30,957 nt of DNA from Mnemiopsis leidyi. Taxonomy: Eukaryota; Ctenophora; Tentaculata; Lobata; Bolinopsidae. Positions 1 to 10,800 of this stretch are shown piece by piece. The notes beneath the pieces were generated by a model, which saw only the letters and a program-made list of their open reading frames with translations, was not told where the DNA came from and did not search any database. A program made the position numbers and the translations under genes. How positions within the stretch are numbered: position 1 is the first letter of the stretch; the number at the start of each line of letters is the position of its first letter. The stretch is from contig JH152763.1 in assembly GCA_000226015.1 (NCBI GenBank), positions 285,034-315,990 of the forward strand, given 5' to 3'.

Positions 1-2080
1 GCCTTTGATTAAACCGGTCGGTCTTCCGTGTTTCCATCTTTCAATTAGATTTAATTGTCTGGCCATAAAAGAGACCTTATGGGAGGGGGAGTTATGGCCA
101 AAATGGCATAGGCGAATTGGCCTTTTTCATTTGTCGCTATTTTGCCAATAGCTCCCCCTCCCTTCGACATATTTATTATATAGTCGACTTTTCAAGGCAG
201 ACATTAAGTTGTTCAACAAAATTTAAAATTGAATACAAGCTTTATATAAAAACGTTCCCCACATCTGAGGTTTCATTAAAATAAACCTGAAATCGTAGTC
301 AGGGCGGAAACTAGCATTAAGAGTCGAAACGAGACAGTGGAAAGTTCGGGTTGAGCAGGCGTCCTGCTCTTGTCCAGTTACTGTAGGACTGTGATAACCG
401 TATCCAAGATTAGGAGGAGACAGAGCTTGTAATCCTGTTGAATTATAATAAGTTACAGGGATCTACAGGGCATATAACATATATGTATATTGTATATCAG
501 AACATTGATTTCTAATTGCCTCACTGATATCTAATTAAACTTCCCTCGTTTGGATAATGACTTGATGAGGGACGGCATAACTGATAAATAAACAAACCAG
601 TATCTTCTGATGTATTTGTGATTTGACGTAGCAACTTTTTGTCATCTCCCGTCATTTTACAGCTGTAACTTTCCAATCTGATACAAAGTATCAATTAAAT
701 ACAAATTCATCAATTGAGCAGGGAATAAGCAGATTGGAGATCCCAAACATACTTCAGTAATTCAATTGACCTAGATTGAAATGAAAATAATAGTTTTAAA
801 TTTACTTTAACTGCAGTCTGCAACTTCCAGTGGTAAGGCTTAAGGTGTGGATTAGTTCAGAGAGGCAATCCAGGTTAACATTTTCCAAGAGTTTCATTTT
901 TATGATGTAAGGAAATTACTGAGATAACTCAGCAATTTAGCAAATTATACTAGCTTGCAAAGACATGATTATAAATGGCGGTCTTAAACTGTAAGTTCTT
1001 TCTGATGATCTTAGATATTTACTAGCTGAACTCAGCATGGAGTAGAGAGCACCAACTTTGTCCTTCTGATTTGAACTGCCTTCTCGCAAGCTATAAAATG
1101 ATGTTATGTTAAGAAAAGGAATTTAAATTAGTGAAAAAATTTAACAAAACAAAAATTTTCATTTTCGACAGCAATCAAAATATAAAATATATCAATCCAA
1201 TGGCACAGCTACAGTCGCCTACATATCAATGTATTGATCATTTTGTCTTGGTGCTAAAGATAATTCATATCTTATTGGTTAAGTTTTCACTTTTATTTGC
1301 AACCAAGGATCAACCGGGATCGCTTTTTCAGCTGGGACCGGAACCAAGATTGGTAACAATAGCTGGGACCGGGATTTTGCCAAAAATAGTAACTTTAATT
1401 ATTGATAGCTGTATGTAAATGCCATCCTGATCAGATTTCTTGATAAAATTACTCTTTGAGGGAATCAGAACTGAGAATAGATCCAACGTTCTGAAATTCT
1501 GAATTACATCTTCAATCAGTAATCTCAAGGTCAATCATTTTATTGTGTATGTATGCCGTGGTTACGTTACATATATCAGTGCACGTGTGCATGAGCTGTC
1601 ATGTTGCATGTTAAGGCTCTATCACGGTGGCACATGGTGAAGAGATACCATGATTACCAAAATGTCACAACATGTGCCGGTGTCTGCTATTGAAAACTCA
1701 TATCCTATTTCCAAATTTTGAAAAAAAATGTTTGTGAAAATATTGAAAAATTTAGGGGGAAAGGAAGGAGGCCAGGTAAATAGAGGGACCCGGTAAATAG
1801 AGGCCCGGTAAATCGAGGGTTTACTGAATGCTAAAATCAGACTTAGTATGGAAAAATTTTAGAAGTATACAAAAACCAATTAGCCTTAATCTTGTGATAT
1901 CAAAACTGAAACTTTTAATTGAGATAATGTCATGACATCATGTACTAACTTGATTTTTCAATTAAGATTAGAACAATTAGAATACATATAAGCTAGCCTA
2001 AACCTGCAGCGCGCTTTGAAAGAAAAAATTTTAAGAACTTTGATAAATAATGAAAATCAAGACTATTGATGCCTATTTGA
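1..2080. other. AT-rich intergenic DNA, no gene seen
   Basis: No open frame here resembles a known protein and none continues across plausible splice sites. The longest frames (about 95 codons near 1131-1418) have no recognisable motif. The stretch contains a small degenerate duplication around 1325-1378, where 'agctgggaccgg' occurs twice, and the short repeats described separately at 1774-1818. I see no RNA gene. Confidence 0.5.
1774..1820. repeat. Three tandem GGTAAATAGAGG-like units
   Basis: A 12-13 bp unit reading GGTAAATAGAGG, GGTAAATAGAGG and GGTAAATCGAGG occurs three times with 3-5 bp between copies. It follows a purine-rich run. Such short arrays often sit at the ends of non-autonomous DNA transposons, but I could not find a matching inverted copy, so it is annotated only as a repeat. 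Confidence 0.6.
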
Positions 2081-2327
2081 CTTAAACGTGGCGGCGTGTG
2101 ACTCGTAAATGATCAACCAACACTCGTAATAAACTTATTGAAGGAAATTGTGATAGGGAAGCTTCGGCAACGGGCTGCACTTAGGCGTGAGTAACATGGT
2201 TGCTAGTTTGCGGATACAGCAGGAAGGAGCCCGTAAAGGCTACAAGGCACTCAGGTCCTTGGTTAAGCTGTCTCCGCATAGTTGCTGCTATGCTCGCAGC
2301 CATGCAGTAGTCACCACATGAGCAAAG

Positions 2328-2336
2328 CTGATCACA
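2328..2336. repeat. Left target-site duplication of foldback element
   Basis: The 9-mer CTGATCACA lies immediately left of the foldback element and recurs exactly at 2826-2834 immediately right of it, as expected for a duplication made on insertion. Confidence 0.65.
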
Positions 2337-2825
2337 GCAGTATCCAAGAAGCCCGACCCAGTACGCGAACCAGTTTGCAAACCAGTATGCGAACCAGTCC
2401 AGACTAGTTATGACATGATAACAAGTGGGACACAGATCGCAGATGCAAATTGCAGAAGGAAAGAAACAGTTACGTTTAAGATGTGGTATACAAAGAGATC
2501 CTCCTTCTACTCTGCATTCTTTTAGATTATGTGTTATGTTTTTCCATATCGTTATTGCATGATATTGGTCTATTATTAAGTGAACAAGTCTGTGTGTGAC
2601 TTACTTATTTACAACATCCCCAACTTAATCGTTAAGTCACAACTTTTATTTGGCAACTTGCATCTGCGATCTGTGAACTACTTGTTATCATGTCATAACT
2701 AGTCCTGACTGGTTCACATACTGGTTCGGGAGTTGCCGAACCAGTATGCAAACCAGTACGGGAACCAGTTCGTGTACTGGTCGCATACTGGTTCGCGTAC
2801 TGGGTCGGGCTTCTTGGATACTGCC
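2337..2825. mobile_element. Non-autonomous foldback DNA transposon (~490 bp)
   Basis: The two ends are inverted copies of each other. The left end starts GCAGTATCCAAGAAGCCCGA and the right end is its reverse complement; the match continues inward for roughly 130 bp on each side, including TAGTTATGACATGATAACAAG and a GATCGCAGATGCAA block. The outer parts carry a 12-bp internal repeat of the form CCAGTAYGCGAA, three times in a row in the left arm and in both orientations in the right arm, which can itself fold. The centre is about 200 bp of unique AT-rich DNA with no coding capacity. Exact 9-bp repeats (CTGATCACA) flank the element. A 9-bp duplication is typical of Mutator-like elements, but I cannot assign a superfamily. 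Confidence 0.8.
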
Positions 2826-2834
2826 CTGATCACA
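2826..2834. repeat. Right target-site duplication of foldback element
   Basis: CTGATCACA, the exact partner of 2328-2336. Confidence 0.65.
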
Positions 2835-3750
2835 GCACCTGAAATCCAAACTATAGATGTAACAAACCTTCCTGTGTGCATGGTTCTGCTCGCGTGGCCC
2901 AGCTATTTGCTGGACCAGCGTCAGAGTTTGGGGCCGCTAGTGCCGGCTGTGCTGGTTTAGCAACTGAGCTTGGCGCACGCAGCGACTACGCGCGGCCGAT
3001 CAAAACAAATTTGTACCAAAAACCCGAGTGACTGGCTGCCACAACGCGTTATGTCTATCTGTGATATGTTTGATGAAAAATAAACCTGAATTTAAATCTT
3101 TGTTTACTGAATCTTTGTTCACTAACAGGAGCTACACATTAGAGACACTGCTGGATTCAAAGCGGACATGTACATGTTTCTACAGTCGAGGAAATGTGAA
3201 TGCAGCTAGTGAACTTTGTGTCTCAAAACTTGAGGAGAGGTTTAATCGGGGGAGATCAGCATGGATAAGTGCAGATAGTGTCAAATCCGGAAATGACACA
3301 GATGTGCCTGTGAGTGTAGTGGAATCAGCTTCTTTGGACTACCATAGATGGACCAGGTTCTCCCGTCGACGTGATAAGTGAGACGGTTACAAGGTCTCAA
3401 GGTACTTGAAAAAAATTCTCGACACAGAGAGTGGGTCCCCTTGACTTTTGGCAGAGAGACCTCAAATAGTATACAAGCTTCAGTAAATTTGACCGAGCTT
3501 AACTCTGCCTACCGCTATCTTCTATGACCAGTAAACGTCGCGTACATTCAAGGTGGAATAAAATGACAACAGAGTGCAGCTCAAACCAGGCAGTACAGAG
3601 ATTAATATGTCTTTGTGATACAATTTAAGAGCACTAAACTATGACTTTAACAATTCAGACTTTCCACCTACGGTTTCCCGTTTATCTAATAGCCTGGAGA
3701 GAAACCCCAGATGAGCAATCGAATCGAACGATTTTTCATTTTTCGTATTA
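2835..3750. other. Intergenic DNA with short coding-like fragments
   Basis: Frames near 2860-3030 and 3028-3381 stay open for about 60-117 codons. The first part is rich in alanine and glycine codons, and the foldback element lies just upstream of it. No recognisable domain, start context or splice continuation was found. This may be the remnant of an older mobile element rather than a host gene. One copy of the GGAATAAAATGACA motif lies at 3553-3566. Confidence 0.35.
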
Positions 3751-3844
3751 TGTTACACCTGCACCCAGGCTTTTACAGTTACACATAAGGGGCTCCTGGA
3801 AGATTATCTACATCGTTTAACGGAGACCCTCCTCATTTAACCCT
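3751..3844 (+). repeat. Left copy of ~92-bp long-range inverted repeat
   Basis: It begins TGTTACACCTG and ends TCATTTAACCCT. The reverse complement of 7546-7636 matches it with about ten differences and a small indel. The copies face each other 3.7 kb apart, so they could be the terminal inverted repeats of one element or two dispersed copies of a short repeat. No convincing target duplication flanks the pair. Confidence 0.75.
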
Positions 3845-4375
3845 AAAATACGGTTTCCCAGTTATTTGGCTGAGTCGACCGAAGAAGATTGCAGAGGCAA
3901 ATGCCCTTAGCCCACTCCTCCACGATTGGCGGACCTGGGAATTGAGCCCCCGATCTCCTGCATAGACAGTCGGGGTAGATAAAACCACACCACCAACCCA
4001 TATGAGTATCCTCATACTCATATCAGATTCTTAAAACGAGGATAGTGAAATAAAATTAATTTATTCTTGAAATTTAGTTTTATTCTTATTCAGTGAGGGC
4101 ACGTATGATTAAGACGACTAACTGTGTCCATGGTAGTGTTCTAGGTTTTAAACATACCTGCTTAAACTACTTAATACACAATATATTTATTCTATTTGCT
4201 ATTGAAGTCAAATATTCCCAACATTGAAACATAGTTTGATTTCGTTGTCTCACGTTGTGTAGCAATGATTTCGAATAGATCAGTTTTATCGAGTGATTTT
4301 CATCTCATTGAAGTAGTTTAGATTTATCTTACTTTAAGATAAAAAGAAAAATAAAAATAAAATTATATTCAATGC
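3845..4375. other. AT-rich spacer, nothing recognised
   Basis: This stretch has no supported coding frame, RNA gene or obvious repeat beyond the inverted repeat at its left border. It precedes the GC-rich island. Confidence 0.4.
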
Positions 4376-5110
4376 ATGATTGTCCCAAAATGGCTTTATA
4401 TTCCTGAAAATAAAATTTCTGGCCAATGGGCGGTTGCGCCGCGCAAAGGTGTTGTCAGACGTTGCCTGACCTGCTGCCGCTTAGCGGCAGCCCACGCGCG
4501 CGAAAATGAGCCGCAACGCCGCGCAAGGCAACAGAGGTGCAGTTGCATGCAACTGCGCAGCAGTCTTTTCACTTTTGCAGGTTTAACGGGCGATGCGCGT
4601 CTAGAAAAGCGCGATCCGATTTTTGGCCTGGCGACAAGTCTCGAAGCGCATCGCCCAGCAGCTATTCTGACCAAGTCAGGTATTTGCTAATCGCGTCCGC
4701 ACGGCCACGCCGCCGTGCGCTTCGCGGCTGCGGGACGTTTCACCATTGATTGCTTCGACATAATTTCGCAAAAATTGCGGCTGCTTCTTTTGTTGTTCGT
4801 CGGTACCTTGTGTTGCGGCTTTCCCATCAAAATACGCTTACTCTAACCAGAGTGCAGAGCCCTTTAAAATTGCGCGCGTCGCTTGCGCCACCAGAAATGC
4901 AGATGCAATGACTGGAAATTCTAAGCTCCGTAGCAGCCGCCGCGCGCGGCGTAAGCATAAGTGATAAGCACCTGGCGCGGCCTGGTTAGGTGCAGTGTTA
5001 AAAATACGCGCAACGCGACCATACCACTTAACTTTACCATAAATTTTATTTTAGATGAATTTTCATTGCGCTGCACTCTGCACCGTGCACACTGCGCGTA
5101 AAATACAGAT
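4376..5110. other. GC-rich, CpG-rich island inside AT-rich DNA
   Basis: The base composition changes sharply: GCGC, CGCG and CGCC words are frequent, while the flanks are AT-rich. It holds strong dyads, for example CTGCTGCCGCTTAGCGGCAG near 4470-4489 and GCAGTTGCATGCAACTGC near 4539-4556. Frames of up to about 100 codons are open on both strands, as expected from high GC alone, and none has a recognisable domain. It sits between the paired inverted repeats at 3751 and 7546, so it is probably part of a mobile element, but a CpG island or a foreign insert are alternatives. Confidence 0.5.
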
Positions 5111-5334
5111 GTTTAAGTATAATTGATACCCGACTCACGCAGCTTAAGCTGAACAATCGTTTCGTTAGAACGATAGACGGATATTATTTCGTCAAGAGTA
5201 CAAGAGATACAAGCGATAGAGATACATGATACAAAAAATACAACTTAAATTTTTCTACTACGTTCGTTACTGCAGATTCGTTTCTACTTAAAGTGTTGTC
5301 TGATTTTGTCCGACCCTCATTCGAAGCGAATAGA

Positions 5335-5400
5335 GGGAATAAAATGACAGATGCAATGGGAATAAAATGACAGTGCAGGAGGATGGGAATAAAATGACAG
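5335..5400. repeat. Three copies of GGGAATAAAATGACAG
   Basis: The 16-mer GGGAATAAAATGACAG occurs exactly at 5335, 5358 and 5385, spaced 23 and 27 bp. A fourth near-copy (GGAATAAAATGACA) lies at 3553. Each contains the polyadenylation hexamer AATAAA, which is probably incidental. Confidence 0.75.
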
Positions 5401-5473
5401 GAGGGTGCGCGCTGCCGCGCCGTACAATTAAAGTGTTGTTCCGGCGGCCTAGCTTAATTTCAAGGCATCGCCG

Positions 5474-5600
5474 ATGGGCACTTAAGTAAGATGGGCACTT
5501 AAGTAAGTAAGTACTTATCCTAGTCAAGTTTATTAACTCTTTGCATAGGTTAGGTTCAATCCACTTTTAAACCTAGGTTCAATCCACTTTTAAATCTACT
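5474..5600. repeat. Two short tandem duplications
   Basis: GATGGGCACTTAAGTAA is repeated twice around 5474-5508, and AGGTTCAATCCACTTTTAAA-type units of about 23 bp are repeated twice around 5551-5597. These are simple tandem duplications with no associated coding sequence. Confidence 0.65.
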
Positions 5601-5939
5601 TTATACTTTAATGCTTTCAGGATGATATGAGGAGCAAATTGATTGCTTTTGCATTGTACAAGTGTTTGTGTGGGAATTTTCTTACTGATGCCGTTATGTG
5701 ATTTTGGGTTTCATTTTGGGTGCTTATAATTGTTGCTATGCTCAGTGAGTTTATGACGGTTTTTGTGCAGAGTGAATGTCCTTACATGGTCGGCAGAGAA
5801 GCATGGACCTATCTCGAGCAACGGCTCGAGTGAAACAAGAGAATTGTTGTTCAGTTTTGTATCCTGCGTTTGTAAACTAAGGGATACTCACCTGATTCCC
5901 CCAAAACCCCGGAATTCGAAGCCCTCCTGTTAACTCCTA

Positions 5940-7270
5940 ATGCCCACTTTTCTCCCCAGGTTTGACAAGTGTACCGAGTCAGATTGATGAAAGTAATTGG
6001 TATTCTGCAACAGAATTCCTGCTAACCTGTCTGTGAAGAACTGTGTGTTGTCTCTGAGAAACAGTCTGTTGATGCTGATATCCTTGGCTTGTTCATACTT
6101 GTTCCTTCATATGTTTTCCATGGTTTCTTTAGTGCATTCACCCTGATGTATGTCGTTAATGCCCAGGTGGACATACACTAGGTGCTGCTGTTGCTATCTG
6201 ATAAGATTCAGCAATTGGTGATCCCGTAGTTGGCTGGTCTTTCTTTTATCAAATGGTTGGAAGTGAATGCTGTACTTCCTAAACGCAAGGTCTTCTTCTT
6301 CGATATGTCACACCAAGGCATCATTTAAGATCAGGATGTGTATCGGTTTATGAGCTATGATTGAAGCCTTAAGCGGGATATTGATCTGCTCAGGGAACAT
6401 GAAAGTAGCTGGTGCTTGGAAATGTTAGATTTGTGGATTTGGGGCATTCAGAGGTGGGTTTTGTGTGTCCAGTACCTGGTCCCCTGTTCCTGCAGTTTCT
6501 CTGGTTGTGGCTTCCCTGATTGGACTTTTAGTGGTTTGTACTTCAGCCTCATCGATTTTGGTTGTGACAAAGTGGTGGGTTGCCTCTTCTTTGAATGCCT
6601 CTATGCCTTGGCTAAGGTTCATCAGTTGTTGAGTGCACTTATAGATTTCATACTTAAGCTCACTGACCTTTCTTGAGAAAACTCTCAGTTGACTCGGTTC
6701 AACATTGTCATCCTGTTCATTGGATTGGTATGCTGGACTTGGTGAGCAGAATTTTATAAGGCCAATCTCTGATTTTAGAGAGATAATGGAGTCAACGACT
6801 GCCACCAGGGTGTTTTCAATGCACTTTTGTGAATTTGAAAGAGTTTCAACGTCTTTCTTAGCTTCTGGTGACCGTATCCTGAAGATGCCAGCATTCAGAG
6901 TGTTGTTTGCTGAGAAAGAAAGCTCACCAATTGACATACATATCTTGTTAAGGAGCCTTTTGCAATTCTGACCTTCAACTTAATGTCGAAGTAATCATCC
7001 TCTGGTTTGGAGTCAGGAAATCTTTTGACTGTTGGTGGGGTCTTTATCTCAGGGTCCAGTGCTTCTATGTTGCTCTCCCTGTCTGAAAACTTAATAGGTC
7101 CCACATTATTTCTCTTGCCTGGGTATGCATTACAGTGTTGGAGTTGACTGATAAGATGCATTGCTCTTGTGGACCACCATAAGCTTGGTTTGGAGATTTC
7201 TTAGGACCCAAATGCTCCGCCGAAGCCTCGGATAGACACGGTGATGTTATTTCAATGTTTGCTAGTTCCT
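5940..7270 (-). pseudogene. Decayed SGNH-hydrolase-like protein gene of a mobile element
   Basis: Read on the minus strand, a coding-like stretch starts near 7270, with about 90 codons open to near 6895. It changes frame around 6940 and continues as a 170-codon frame to about 6425. It then goes on through several stops to about 5940. The distal part shows the layout of an SGNH/GDSL hydrolase: a block-I-like strand reading ILILNDALV (6314-6338; normally GDS), then HLGINDIHQG (6141-6180 region; block III, G-x-N-D) and DSVHLSNLG (5956-5990 region; block V, D-x-x-H). The upstream half is polar and helix-prone, like a coiled coil. SGNH domains are found in some invertebrate retroelement and DNA-element proteins. 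The altered GDS and the stops and frame change argue that this copy is dead. No host function is claimed. Confidence 0.6.
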
Positions 7271-7545
7271 TTGAGATTTTAGTTTCAGGAGTCTTTTGGG
7301 TGAAGACAAGAAAATATTGTTATCTTTCACTTCTGAAACCCTTAGGAATCGAGGGTCTGTACCCTGTTACAGTGGGCTGCTAAGAATGCACAGACTTCCA
7401 GAACTAAGTGTGACCTTATAAGTAACAGTGCCTCCTGCCTTTGTCACTGTATGACTTAAAAGCTCCACACTGAACCTGCAATGTTTGAACACAATCCCAC
7501 CTGCTTGAAATCTTTTTATTGTTTATTTCAAATCTCTGAGCATTG

Positions 7546-7636
7546 AGGGTTAAATGAGGAGGGTCTCCGTTAAAGATCTAGAATCTTCCATTAGCCCCTT
7601 CAGTATAACTGTAAAAGCCTGGGTACAGGTGTAACA
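7546..7636 (-). repeat. Right copy of ~92-bp long-range inverted repeat
   Basis: Its reverse complement matches 3751-3844: it ends CAGGTGTAACA, the mirror of TGTTACACCTG. It lies about 240 bp upstream of the first LicD-like start codon. Confidence 0.75.
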
Positions 7637-7876
7637 AATACAAATACCTTTATTTATACTGTGTTGAGTTTATGCTGATGGCGTTTCATGAATTTGTCTA
7701 TGATAAAAAATGTCCAGCTTCACTTAAAAGCTGTCCACTGATCAATAATCTTAAAATGTGGTATTGAAATACCTAAATGTGCCTGATTTAAAAAAACCAC
7801 AAAAATACTATTTGAAAGATTAGCTTTTGTCAGCTTTAATACAAACTGCTAATTCAACCCTACATTTGTAAGGAAA

Positions 7877-10800
7877 ATGAATGTTCTTTATCCACACCAT
7901 ATATCCTACACAGTCTTTAAAGCAAAGAACAGATTGTACTGGAAGATGCTCACAGACAGGATGTGGAAAGTACTCTTCATACTGGCATTTTGTTTTGGCA
8001 CATTTTGTTGGGTCAATATAAGGTAAAATTTGTTTGTAAATATCTTATGAGTTTGATCCTAAGCTTGAACAAATATTACAACACTAAAAATACCAGTAAG
8101 TTATTGAGAAAGAAGTCTTAAGTATGGAGGAGCCTGATGATGTTTTATTTATGACTAAATGGTTTAAAATCTGCTGCCTTTGCACAGTCATTCATTTGCC
8201 TATAGGTGTTTTGAGTTCAAGTGAAACACGAAAATCAAGTGAAACACGAAAATCAAATCTTTTGCCGATTGGTACATTTAACTCAAAATGTTAACATATG
8301 ATGCTATAAAACTTAAGAGTCTGGGATTGATGTAACATCTCGAGACCGGTTGTCAATTTCTGTGAAAGATTATTCAACTCGATCTGTGTTTCATGATTGA
8401 CACTTTTCTTAAATGATGTATAAAGCTCTTTTAATTTAATATTCTTCACTGATCATTTTTTAAAAATCGTGAAACACCTAAAAATCCAAATTGTTTATTC
8501 AGGAATTCTCGAAATCAGTTGTTATTATTGTGAAAAGCTTCTAGATAAAACAGTGTTTCACTCTTGAAAGTTTTAGAATAAAGCTTGAATAAAGAGATTT
8601 ACTTTGCGGAGATACATGACCTTTTAGTCACTCCAAGTATTTAACAATTAACATGCAATAGCATGCTTTAAAACAATACCTAATACTCCAAATTTAAGGT
8701 ATGATGCAAAATTCAACATTCGACATAATGTGAGGCACATCTAATCTGAAATAATTGTTTGCTAGCCAACAATATTTAGTTTAGGAAGCTTAAATACATT
8801 ACATTTATCTAACGAAACAATTATATTTTGGCCTTAATTTTAATCCAGTGGAAATAATTTAAGCATTGAAAAGTTTAACATTCAAAACCCTTGAATGTAT
8901 ATTTGCAGGTGGAGTGGTTGGTATGGAACAGAACTTGAGCCAAGATGTCAGGTGCCTGAAGAAGAACTGGAAGATATGAGAATGATTGGGCGCCAAACAA
9001 AAGATATTCTTGACAAGCATAGTTAGTAAAATCAGAATGCTATGTGTTGCAAACTCTTGGCACTAATTTGTCAAATATTGGTACTTATCTACACTGCATC
9101 ATGTCATCCATGCTTGTAATTTCACATTGATGATTCAGATTAATGCAATTTACATTCAGATATGAGCTATGTATTGGGTTTCGGGTCGTTATGGGGTGCT
9201 CTTAGAACAGGAGACATTTTGCCCTGGGATATCGATATAGATATTTGTAAGTTTCTGGTAAACCCATATATCTTGTACAGCATTTTGTAACTAATGAAAA
9301 TTATTCTGAATAAGAGATTGCCAGTTCATAAAGTTGTTTAATTGATCGATGCTCGAATATTTTGTTAAACTGTTCTGAAATTTATTAGTATATGCCTATA
9401 TTTATTTGCCTATATTTACATGCTGTTCATACTGAATTGCAGTGGTGATAGTAGATAGAACATCTGATATAAGAGGGACGATTGATATGTTAATAGAAGA
9501 CATGCGAGCTCAGGGTATGGATGTTTATTACAGAGATTGGGTCGGTATAATACAAGGTTACTCACCTATTTACAAATCACAGGTACATATATTTTTCTAT
9601 ATCGATACAATATTGGTCTCCCAGTCAAGTAGTCATAACCAAAATCTTATTTCATGATCTAGTACATATTTAAAGCTCGCCCACATGTAATCTATAAAAG
9701 TCTCTAATATTTGTTATTATGAACACATTAGCACAGATTTCATTGAATGGGGGGAGGGTAAGGCACTGACTAAGTCCATGACACTCTGGAATTTGCTCCA
9801 TGGTCGGTGGTCAAAAAAAGTTAAGCCGTGATCATGGATTTTTGCCATAGTCATGGTCAAAAGTTTGACCCTCCTAAATTGAAGTGTGCTGTTATTGTTG
9901 CAATCGTCTTTACTAATGACGGTACAGTTCTAACTTGCCAACAGATCAAAGCAAGGTTAGCAAAAACCTTCTTTCTTCTTTTGAAAATTGAAAATATGAT
10001 TTATGCAAAACTATTGTTTTATCGAAACGAAAACTTTCCCTCCCAGTATAAACTTGGTTAACTGATGGCCTTTCCAAACTGTTACATCCATGATTGGGGG
10101 GCTGCCGGACAGTTGCGCCCAGTTAGTTGAAATCTCTGATAGAGCTTGATTAGGTGATGACGAATTAAATCTGATCAAGTGATCCTCTTGATTAGAAACG
10201 ACAGTTGCGCCCAGTTAAGTGTGAGAATATGATCCCCGACAGTTGCGCCCAGCTAGTAGCTTACTTCTATTGTAACTTACTAACTTAGTTGGTAGTGATT
10301 CCAGTGCATTATGTCAAACTTAGTGCCAGCTCTAGTGCCATCGATAAGTGCAAGGCCGAGATAGGTAGATTCAAAGTAGTTAACTATGGTCATAAGCTCA
10401 GGGTAAAGGCCAGCAATGTGTACGGATTAGGCCTCAAATGCGGGTTCAATATGCTCAAGGGGGACAAAAGCCAGAAATACTACAAGCCNNNNNNNNNNTC
10501 TGACCTGCACAAGCACTAGATGCTCAAGGTTACATCTCGTGTCACAGAAACATGTAGAATCTGACCCGTGCAAGCAACATATGATCTTGAGTAGAAACAA
10601 ACATATATAATGTGACCCACACAAGTGTAATGTGTGTCCTGACAAATGTAATGTGATCCCTGGGCGCAACTGTCGTTTCTAGAATCTAAGGTACCCAATC
10701 AGATCACATTAATGATTGGGCAGCTAGTTAAACCGTGGGATTTTGATTCTTCTGGGCGCAACTGTCGGCAGGCCGATTGAGGTAATGCATGAAGCATGGC

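Noticed and set aside
3028-3381. 117-codon open frame as a possible gene
   Set aside because: No recognised motif, no splice continuation, and it lies in a region of mobile-element debris.
4376-4690. Open frames of about 100 codons on both strands in the GC-rich island
   Set aside because: High GC lengthens frames by chance. The frames overlap on opposite strands, show no domain, and the island does not look like host coding sequence.
5551-5597. GGTTCAATCC twice, resembling a tRNA B box
   Set aside because: No cloverleaf, acceptor stem pairing or A box can be built around either copy; the two arise from a 23-bp tandem duplication.
6416-6971. Plus-strand frames opposite the SGNH element
   Set aside because: They are antisense shadows of the minus-strand coding-like sequence, which carries the recognisable blocks.
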